Assembly (NCBI GenBank): GCA_034439915.1
Contig: JAWXBI010000141.1
Coordinates: 1 to 12,354 of the forward strand
Reading direction: 5' to 3'
DNA from: JADJLQ01 sp034439915
Lineage (GTDB): Bacteria > Bacteroidota > Bacteroidia > Chitinophagales > Saprospiraceae
DNA length: 12,354 nt
The translations under genes were made by a program, and so were the position numbers. The notes beneath the pieces were generated by a model that had not been told where the DNA came from, ran no database searches, and was given only the letters and a program-made list of their open reading frames with translations. Below are positions 1-6,381 of this stretch, in pieces (positions within the stretch are counted from its first letter, which is position 1; each line of letters starts with the position of its first letter).

Positions 1-69
<69 letters not shown>

Positions 70-72
<3 letters not shown>

Positions 73-2049
73 ATTCATTTTCTTCAACAATTCAGGCGTG
101 ATCTCCACCATCCCGGTATTGACCGAATAGGGCAGGGCATCCACTCCAGCCGCCTGGTAATGTCCTGGAAATGCATTGATATGATGTACTTTGTCAAATA
201 AAAACTGTGCCCCATACCAAACAAAGGTCTCTCTTTTCTGGTCGACGATGTATTGAATCACCCCTTCACGCATTAAACGCAACATGACTTCACTGGCGTC
301 CACATTGGTGCCAATCACCTTGCCTATCCGATTCATTTCTTTAATTCCAAGCCCGATACCAGGGCCCGTTTCCGAAGTGAAGCCTGCTATGCCAATCAGA
401 TCAGGATAACTATTGATCAAATCAGATACGACCTTAGCCGTTTCTTCGATGGTATTATGTGTTTCATATTTTCCTAAAAAACTTAGGTTTGGAAATTGTT
501 TCAAAGCATCCTGCAGCCCTTGAAATCCGGCTTCCTGATTAGACATTCCTAAAATACCCACACAGGCTACTTTGCCGGTTTTATCCTTACTTAGTTTGCC
601 AATCGCTTCACCTTGCTTGTAACCCATAAGGTTCCAGTCGGATCCTAAAAAACAATCGCGTTTACTCGGTATATCTGAATCATAAACTACGGTGGGTATG
701 CCGGCCTCTACCGCTTTATTAATGGCATTGGCTATTCCTAGATCCGTGCCGTTGATCAACATGCCTGCCGGTCGGGTCGCAATCACTTGTTCTATGGCCT
801 CAATCTGTCCGGGTATATTCCATTCTGCAGGGCCTACTATACTGACTTTGACCCCATGCATCTTGCCCCAGGCCAGGAAGGCGGCCTGATCGTGGTGTAC
901 ATACAATGGCAGACTTGAAGCGGTAGTCACCATGACATATTCTTCGTTTTCTGTAGCGGTGGTCATCGTATAATCAAGTTCAAGTAGGGGAATGTTTGTT
1001 TTAGTGACCTGATCTCTGGGCGGGCCCTCACACGATGAGAAAACAAAACACAGACATAGCATGGAGAATATTGATTTTATTGGAACTCCTTTGGATATGG
1101 GGATCAATTTGGTTTTATTGGATTTTTTTTGGATAAACAAATCAAACCAGATAGCCCCGATCAATAAAATTCCTAAAATAATATCCTGCCAATATCCGGA
1201 GACCCTCGCCAATACCATGATATTGGATATAAGGCCCATAAATATCGTGCCTAATAATGCACCGATGATCCGGCCTTGTCCGCCGGCTAAACTCGCTCCT
1301 CCAAGGATGACTGCTGTGATCACTCTCAATTCCATGCCCTTTCCCATGGTAGCAATCGAAGCTCCAATGCGAGAAGTCAGGAGAATCCCGGCGATTCCTG
1401 CCAATAAAGCGGAAAGAATAAAACCATACAATTTCATTCGTCCAACCCGGATACCGGAAAGGTCCGCTGCTTTTTCATTTCCTCCGATATAATAAAAACG
1501 TCTGAAGAATAAAGTGCGGATGGATAAAAAATGAAATAAGACAACAATCCCAAGCATCCACCAAACCGGTGATTGCAGCTTAAACAATTTACTTTGACCG
1601 ATATAGATAAATTCATATGGCAGGTTTTGAATGCCTGCACCGGATATCATCAACGACAAGCCGCGCACCATACCCATAGTAGCCAGGGTTTGTATCAGGG
1701 GATTGATGCCTATCCGGGCAATAAAAAAACCATTGACCCATCCTACTGCGACCGCAGCGACTAAGCCCGCGAAAATAGCAAGTGGTACAGCTACCCCCTC
1801 ATTAACCATAAGATATGCCGACAAACCCCCTGAAAGTGCCACCACCGAACCGACAGACAAATCAAATACTCCACCGATCATCAACACCATCATGCCTACG
1901 GCTACTATAGTCTCTATAGATACATTGAGCAGGATTTGGCGAAAATTTTCTAAACTCGGAAATTGCTGGGGAAACCACAGGGAAGCCAGAATAATTATAA
2001 ATAGGATCAGGGCAAATAAGGTAAAAATCCGGTCTTTAAAATAATTCAT
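70..2049 (-). CDS. Sugar ABC transporter permease fused to lipoprotein-type substrate-binding protein
   Basis: This 659-residue protein combines two parts that are normally separate in ribose-type ABC importers. Residues 1-308 are a RbsC-like inner-membrane permease with about ten hydrophobic segments, a DLSVGS motif (63-68) and the family motif GGNEKAADLSGIRV (189-202). After a short basic linker, residues 325-340 form a hydrophobic stretch ending in FSSC (337-340), which looks like an internal lipoprotein signal with lipobox Cys340. Residues 368-659 are a periplasmic sugar-binding domain of the Peripla_BP_4 kind, with DSD at 457-459 and a GTNVDAS segment at 580-586. If the permease ends in the cytoplasm, as RbsC does, the extra segment would carry the binding domain out to the periplasm. 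ATG start, 32 bases after the ATPase stop, so the two genes are probably co-transcribed. The substrate cannot be read from sequence; a pentose or related sugar is plausible from the neighbouring ribokinase. Confidence 0.9.
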
Positions 2050-2081
2050 TCCAATGAAGTTTATAAAACATTAAGGTTAGT

Positions 2082-3554
2082 TTAGGCTGAATTACCTGAA
2101 GCCATAGATAAGATCCGTTCTTCACTGGCTTCTTTGCGGTTTACAGATCCAATGATATGTCCCAGGTGAAGCACCAGGATACGATCTGCTAAAGCCAGTA
2201 CTTCAGGAAGTTCACTGGAGATGAGCAGGATGCTGGTACCGTTTGAGGCAAGGTCGATCAAAAGCTGGTAGATTTCAAACTTAGTTCCTATGTCAATACC
2301 CTGAGTAGGTTCGTCTACGATTAATAATTGTGGTGCTAGTTGGAGCCAGCGGGCCAGGACACATTTTTGCTGGTTTCCCCCACTTAATAATTTAATCGTC
2401 TGATCCAATGAAGGGGTCTGGATATGCAACTGATTTTGATAAGACCCGGCGGTATTGATTTGCTCCTGGTTATTCATCCATTTATCGCCAGCAACAATTG
2501 TAACGTTGATATTGGCCCGGACGCTCATATCTAAAAACAACGCTTGAGATTTGCGGTCTTCCGGTACATAAGCAATGCCTTTGCGGATGGCCTCGGCAGG
2601 ATGAATAAGATCAATGGCTTCGCCCTTAAAACGGATACTCCCGGCAGTTCTTTTATCCAATCCAAATAGGACCCGGGCGATCTCACTCCGGCCTGCACCA
2701 ATAAGTCCTGCAAGGGCAACAATCTCTCCGCGATGGATAGAAAAACTACAATCTCTGAATCGGCCACCGGATAGTTTGTCCACCGCCAGGATGACTTCTC
2801 CGTTTTTATACACCGGTTTATTCAGCTCATTGATGGTCCGTCCCACCATAGTTTTAATCAATTGGCCGGAAGATGTTTGGTGAATTAGCGTGGTGCCCTG
2901 ATATTTTCCATCCTTAAGCACAGTGACCTTGTCAGCGATTTGAAATATTTCGGTAAGCCGGTGTGAGATATAAATCACAGCGACCTGGTTTTGTTTTAAA
3001 CTTGCGATTAATTTGAATAAGGTCGCAGTTTCTTTTTCTGTCAGGCTGGCTGTAGGTTCATCGAGGATCAGCACGTTTGGATTTTGAGAAAGGGCTTTAC
3101 CGATTTCCACCATCATTTTTTCAGCCGGGGAAAGCTCAACCACCAGGCGCTGAGGGCTGAGGTAGGATAAATCCAGATGATTTAAAATAGGTACGGTTTG
3201 TTCATACAATTTTCGATAGTCCATCAAACCCCACCGGTTAAGCGGCACCCGGTTGATAAATATATTCTCTGCAATAGATAAGGAGTCAATGAGGCTTCGT
3301 TCCTGGTAGACGATGGCAATCCCCAGCGCCTGGGCATGATTGTAGTCTGCAATCGTTATAGGTTGTCCATTCATTTCAATGACTCCACCTTCATCGGGTT
3401 GAAGGTTGCCAGCCAATATATTCATCAGGGTGGATTTGCCTGCGCCATTTTCTCCGCAGACGGCGTGGACCTCACCCGGGTGGATATCGAAGGATACTTC
3501 CGACAGGGCTTTCACTCCCGGGAAGGTTTTGGAGATTTGGTGAAGGCGAATCAA
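2082..3554 (-). CDS. Sugar ABC transporter ATP-binding protein (RbsA/MglA-type, two ABC domains)
   Basis: This 490-residue protein is the usual length for a duplicated sugar-importer ATPase that energises uptake at the inner membrane. The first domain has Walker A GENGAGKST (34-42), Q-loop Gln84, signature LSPAE (141-145), Walker B VLILDE (161-166) and switch His198. The second has a degenerate Walker A, GLIGAGRSE (283-291), with Arg in place of Lys; signature LSGGNQQK (390-397); Walker B LLIVDE (410-415); and SSELPE (446-451) in place of the switch His. This asymmetry is normal for the RbsA/MglA/AraG group. The start is TTG at 3554-3552: an in-frame TAA lies two codons upstream, and the conserved N-terminus IRLHQISKTFPGVKAL follows the TTG directly, while the first internal Met is at residue 44, inside the Walker A region. 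No purine-rich ribosome binding site is seen. Its partner is the fused permease/binding protein 32 bases downstream. Ribose is not proven as substrate. Confidence 0.95.
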   Translation of the reverse strand: MIRLHQISKTFPGVKALSEVSFDIHPGEVHAVCGENGAGKSTLMNILAGNLQPDEGGVIEMNGQPITIADYNHAQALGIAIVYQERSLIDSLSIAENIFINRVPLNRWGLMDYRKLYEQTVPILNHLDLSYLSPQRLVVELSPAEKMMVEIGKALSQNPNVLILDEPTASLTEKETATLFKLIASLKQNQVAVIYISHRLTEIFQIADKVTVLKDGKYQGTTLIHQTSSGQLIKTMVGRTINELNKPVYKNGEVILAVDKLSGGRFRDCSFSIHRGEIVALAGLIGAGRSEIARVLFGLDKRTAGSIRFKGEAIDLIHPAEAIRKGIAYVPEDRKSQALFLDMSVRANINVTIVAGDKWMNNQEQINTAGSYQNQLHIQTPSLDQTIKLLSGGNQQKCVLARWLQLAPQLLIVDEPTQGIDIGTKFEIYQLLIDLASNGTSILLISSELPEVLALADRILVLHLGHIIGSVNRKEASEERILSMASGNSA

Positions 3555-3672
3555 GGTTTAGGTTCGGTTAATTTCTATTCGATTATTTTTTACATTGAAG
3601 GAATAAAACTAATGCTTATTTGAAAATCACACCCCTGGTCGAAGCGAGCCGGCGGAGCAGAGTGTGGTTGTG

Positions 3673-3692
3673 TCAGGCGTCCTGGCCTGAAA
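3673..3692. repeat. Small hairpin repeat, also present near 6176
   Basis: The arms tcaggc and gcctga enclose a six-base loop. The 19 bases at 3674-3692 match 6179-6197 with two differences, both in the central part, and the stem is kept in both copies. It lies in the 284-base spacer between the ABC ATPase start and the decayed transposase, which otherwise shows no gene. Confidence 0.75.
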
Positions 3693-3704
3693 CGGATTCG
3701 CTAG

Positions 3705-3738
3705 GGAGGTGGTTCGAGTATCTCCGACCTCGAACAAA
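3705..3738 (+). repeat. REP-like palindromic element, left copy
   Basis: The core 3711-3738 contains a hairpin with arms gttcgag (3712-3718) and ctcgaac (3729-3735) around a ten-base loop. It matches 4419-4446 in the same orientation with five mismatches over 28 bases. Bases 3705-3735 also match the reverse complement of 4452-4480, allowing a three-base gap. It therefore brackets the transposase remnant on the left, as REP elements bracket RAYT genes. Confidence 0.8.
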
Positions 3739-3823
3739 TATATGAATACGACATCTGGCACGTATTTGACCAATCTGGCATATAATTGCCTGATTATTAA
3801 TTCTCTCTAACTTCCCAACACTC

Positions 3824-3831
3824 TAAATTTG
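3824..3831 (+). promoter_or_regulatory. Possible Bacteroidota -7 element before the transposase remnant
   Basis: The octamer taaatttg fits the Bacteroidota -7 consensus TAnnTTTG exactly. It lies eight bases before an ATG (3839), so transcription from it would be nearly leaderless. No convincing -33 TTTG is seen at the expected distance, so this may be chance. Confidence 0.25.
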
Positions 3832-3838
3832 GAACGAA

Positions 3839-4414
3839 ATGGTTGAACGCAGGGGATATTAAATTTGTATTTTTTAACGATTACCGTTGTTGGATGGGTT
3901 GATTTATTACAAGGAAAGAATGTAAAGATATGCTTATCGATTCTTTAAAATTTTGTATGACGTATAAAGGGTTGGTACTTTATGCTTATGTCATCATGCC
4001 AAGTCATTTACATCTGATGGTAAGTGCAAATGAAAGTAGTGGAGGCTATCCGCGATTCTACGGGATTTTAAAAAATATACCTCAAGAAATCTGATCAAAT
4101 GGATTTTGGAAAATCCAGCAGAAAGCAGGAGGGACTGGCTAAAAGTAGTTTTTGAATATCATGAAAAATTTAATTGCAATAATCAACATTTTCAATTATG
4201 GCAACAAGGCAATCATCCCAAAATCCTTCTAAATCCAAAATATACTGAACAAAAATTAAATTATATCCATGCTAATCCTTTGGTGGCAGGCATTGTAGAT
4301 CTGGAAGAAGAATATATTTACAGCAGTGCCAGGAATTATATAGGCAGAAAAGACTTTATATTGAATGTAGAAATCATCGATTTTGGAGCACAAATTGGAT
4401 ATATTCTGATGTAA
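3839..4414 (+). pseudogene. REP-associated tyrosine transposase (Y1/HUH family), frameshifted
   Basis: Conserved blocks of a Bacteroidota RAYT-like transposase are spread over three reading frames. Bases 3862-3906 read NLYFLTITVVGWVDL. Then 3909-4046 read on through RKECKDMLIDSLKFC to YAYVIMPSHLHLMVSANESSGG, which carries the HxH metal-binding motif (HLH). Then 4049-4414 read from SAILRDFKKYTSRNL through FQLWQQGNHPKI and KLNYIHANPLVAGIV to the TAA at 4412-4414. Each junction is explained by one lost base, near 3907 and near 4047. The N-terminus is unclear: the ATG at 3839 reaches a stop after seven codons. The conserved YIHANP segment is where the family usually has its nucleophilic Tyr, from memory. 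These enzymes cleave and join single-stranded REP DNA. The reading frame is broken, so it is probably inactive unless the gaps are sequencing errors. REP-like copies flank it on both sides. Confidence 0.88.
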
Positions 4415-4418
4415 TCGC

Positions 4419-4480
4419 GGTTGGAGTGTCTCTGGCCTCGCACAAACGCGCGGTTCGAGGTCAGAGACGTTCGAACCTCC
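4419..4480. repeat. Paired inverted REP-like elements (BIME-like) after the transposase
   Basis: Bases 4419-4446 are a direct copy of the left element (3711-3738; five mismatches in 28). Bases 4452-4480 are an inverted copy of 3705-3735. Together they form a 13-base stem, gtctctggcctcg (4428-4440) against cgaggtcagagac (4456-4468), with one G-T position. A competing seven-base stem, ggttcga (4452-4458) with tcgaacc (4471-4477), can form instead. The pair starts five bases after the transposase stop codon and could also act as its terminator. Confidence 0.82.
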
Positions 4481-4505
4481 TAAAAGGCGCGCCGCTGGTA
4501 CACTC

Positions 4506-4525
4506 TAAAAACTATATAGTTTTTA
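4506..4525. promoter_or_regulatory. Perfect 20-base AT-rich palindrome
   Basis: The sequence is its own reverse complement: an A tract, then ctatatag, then a T tract. It sits 46 bases upstream of the putative -7 element of the oxidoreductase gene. It could be an operator for a dimeric regulator, a weak bidirectional terminator, or the outer edge of the transposase module. The sequence alone does not decide. Confidence 0.5.
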
Positions 4526-4571
4526 AACTTAATATCCATCTTAACTAATCCCAGTTTGTTATACATCTTTT

Positions 4572-4579
4572 TATCTTTG
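4572..4579 (+). promoter_or_regulatory. Putative -7 promoter element for the oxidoreductase gene
   Basis: The octamer tatctttg matches the Bacteroidota -7 consensus TAnnTTTG exactly. Transcription would start near 4586, leaving a leader of about 25 bases before the ATG at 4611. A TTTG lies at 4555-4558, but 13 bases away, which is closer than the usual spacing of about 19. No Shine-Dalgarno tract is seen before the ATG. Confidence 0.5.
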
Positions 4580-4610
4580 AAGATCAACTGGAAATCTTAA
4601 ACACTTCATC

Positions 4611-5933
4611 ATGAATCGCCGAAAATTTATCTCCCAAAGCTCTGGCCTGTCTATGGCCGCAGGTGCCTGGATCTTATCTCCCGGGGTTTATCCGCGGGAA
4701 AAAGTGCGCACCTCTGCCAATGAAAAAATCCTCGTTGGACTTATAGGCTGTAACAGCATGGGTTGGGGTATCCTCAGCCAAGCATTGCGTCAACCCAATG
4801 TAGAATGCCTGGGACTCTGTGACATAGATTCCAATGTCCTCAACCGGCGGGCGGATGAAATATCCAAACAATATAGTAAGAAACCACAATTGTTTAACGA
4901 TTATAGAAAGCTACTGGAAAACAAAGACCTCAATGCGGTGATCATCGGTACCCCGGATCATTGGCATTGCCTTCCTATGGTCGAAGCCTGTATGGCCGGT
5001 AAAGAAGTATACGTAGAAAAACCCATGGCTAATTCCATTGCCGAATGTAATGTCATGGTCAAAGCTGCCCGCAAATACAATCGTATCGTACAGGTCGGTC
5101 AACAACAACGCAGTGGTGAACATTGGCAGTCCGCTATTTCATTCATTCAATCCGGTGGCATTGGCACCTTGCGTAAAGTCCATTGCTGGGCCAATTTTAA
5201 TTATGCCATTGGTCAACCCAAAGTGCCGGATGAACACGTACCTGCCGGTGTTGATTTTGATCGCTGGCTGGGTCCCGCTCCTCAACGCAGTTTTAATAAA
5301 ACTCGGTTCCACGGCTCCTGGCGTTTTTTCTGGGATTATGGCGGTGGATTAGTCACCGACTGGGGTGCCCATATTCTCGATATTGCATTGTGGGTGAAAA
5401 ATATAAAGACTCCTGCTTTATCGGTTACTGCTACCGGTGGAAATTATTATTCACCGGAATTTAATCATGAATGTTTTGATACCTTAAGTGTGCTTTATCA
5501 ATTGCCCGATTATACCATTTCCTGGGAGCATACGGCAGGGATACAGACAGGACCTTTTGGAAGGGCTTATGGATTGGCTTTCGCCGGCAATGATGCTACC
5601 CTGGTAATTGATCGGGCAGGCTGGGAAATATTTCCGGAAACAGATAAAGGCAGTTATAAAGTCCCTGTGTTGCCAAAACGAAGCGGCAAAGAATCCCATG
5701 AAGAACATGTAAAAAACTGGCTCGAATGTATCCGTGAACACAAAGAACCCAATTGCCCCGTAGAAAACGGGCGGTTGGTGGCCATGTATGCTCATATGGG
5801 CAATTTAGCTTTGCGAACCAACTCAAGATTGGAATGGAATGAGATCAATCAAAATTTTGGATCCAATCAAGCCGCAAATGCATTGATCAAACCGGCGTAT
5901 CGTAAGCCCTGGGTATTCCCGGAAATTGTTTAA
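4611..5933 (+). CDS. Gfo/Idh/MocA family NAD(P)-dependent oxidoreductase with Tat signal
   Basis: This 440-residue protein starts with a twin-arginine signal, NRRKFI (2-7), followed by a weakly hydrophobic stretch (to about 25), so it is probably exported folded with its cofactor. The Rossmann domain has the dinucleotide motif GLIGCNSMG (43-51), followed by GTPDHWH (113-119) and the family hallmark EKP (136-138). The C-terminal substrate domain has DWGAHILDIALW (250-261), which places the usual Asp and His near the substrate. Length and architecture fit the large group of Bacteroidota and Planctomycetota periplasmic Gfo/Idh/MocA proteins. These act on sugars or cyclitols, and some relatives use NAD as a recycled cofactor in glycosidase-type reactions. 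The substrate cannot be named. It is preceded by a plausible promoter, and the next gene downstream is the lactonase-like protein, 448 bases away across repeats, so co-transcription is uncertain. Confidence 0.93.
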   Translation: MNRRKFISQSSGLSMAAGAWILSPGVYPREKVRTSANEKILVGLIGCNSMGWGILSQALRQPNVECLGLCDIDSNVLNRRADEISKQYSKKPQLFNDYRKLLENKDLNAVIIGTPDHWHCLPMVEACMAGKEVYVEKPMANSIAECNVMVKAARKYNRIVQVGQQQRSGEHWQSAISFIQSGGIGTLRKVHCWANFNYAIGQPKVPDEHVPAGVDFDRWLGPAPQRSFNKTRFHGSWRFFWDYGGGLVTDWGAHILDIALWVKNIKTPALSVTATGGNYYSPEFNHECFDTLSVLYQLPDYTISWEHTAGIQTGPFGRAYGLAFAGNDATLVIDRAGWEIFPETDKGSYKVPVLPKRSGKESHEEHVKNWLECIREHKEPNCPVENGRLVAMYAHMGNLALRTNSRLEWNEINQNFGSNQAANALIKPAYRKPWVFPEIV

Positions 5934-5940
5934 GAATTTT

Positions 5941-6103
5941 TCTCGCCAAGACGCCAAGACGCAAAAAAAATTTACTGTAAAAAATCAATTATAAATAAAG
6001 AAATGAACAAATCGAAGTGACTTTGCTACGCTACGTTTTTGCGAGCCGCTCCGCTGTCTAATATGCTCCCTTGACTTCTTTGCGACTTGGCGTCTTTGCG
6101 AGA
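5941..6103. repeat. Inverted-repeat (MITE-like) element after the oxidoreductase gene
   Basis: A 25-base arm (5941-5965) is matched by the reverse complement of 6079-6103 with only two mismatches, enclosing 113 bases without a credible gene. The arms are built from gacgccaag-type steps, a repeat style I remember as common in environmental Bacteroidota. It begins seven bases after the TAA stop of the oxidoreductase gene and could fold as a long stem in its transcript. No clear target-site duplication is visible at its edges. Confidence 0.75.
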
Positions 6104-6175
6104 CACTCCCCTGTTTTAAATTATACCTTTTTGGGCCCTATTCCTTTTGCAACTAGCGTCAGGTGTCTCCGGTTA

Positions 6176-6221
6176 TTTCAGGCGTCCCAGCCTGAAATTG
6201 GGTTAGCGTTCCACGCCTGAA
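6176..6221. repeat. REP-like hairpin cluster
   Basis: Arms tttcaggc (6176-6183) and gcctgaaa (6190-6197) form a perfect eight-base stem with a six-base loop. A further acgcctgaa (6213-6221) is the reverse complement of 6177-6185, so a second, longer pairing is possible. The core is shared with 3674-3692. The cluster sits in the 448-base spacer between the oxidoreductase and the lactonase-like gene. Confidence 0.75.
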
Positions 6222-6222
6222 T

Positions 6223-6297
6223 GCTTTAGGCGATGGCCGAAACAAAGGCCGCACTCCTCCTGCCGCTTTAGGCGAAGGCCGAAGCATCGGCCGCACT
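6223..6297. repeat. Two copies of a 33-base GC-rich repeat (period 42)
   Basis: Units 6223-6255 and 6265-6297 agree at 29 of 33 positions and both run from gctttaggcga to ggccgcact. The second unit contains the stem ggccga/tcggcc around agca; in the first the stem is imperfect. The next 84 bases up to the lactonase-like gene show no strong promoter. A taccttca at 6353-6360, about 15 bases after a TTTG, is a weak candidate only. Confidence 0.8.
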
Positions 6298-6381
6298 AAT
6301 GCAGCAAGCATCAGGTTTCGATCAAGCGTTCGCTTTGTTACCAGAAAATAAATACCTTCAACCCATTTCAAATCTAATTTT

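Noticed and set aside
1020..1130. Assembly error joining separate permease and binding-protein genes
   Set aside because: The junction is in frame, the linker is basic and plausible, and the internal signal is oriented correctly; kept as a possible refutation only.
1061..1492. Plus-strand open frame of 143 codons
   Set aside because: It is antisense to the permease part of the fusion gene; Pro/Ile-rich composition reflects the opposite strand.
4106..4414. Separate 102-codon gene after the transposase start
   Set aside because: It is the C-terminal third of the same transposase, continuing the conserved blocks upstream after a one-base loss.
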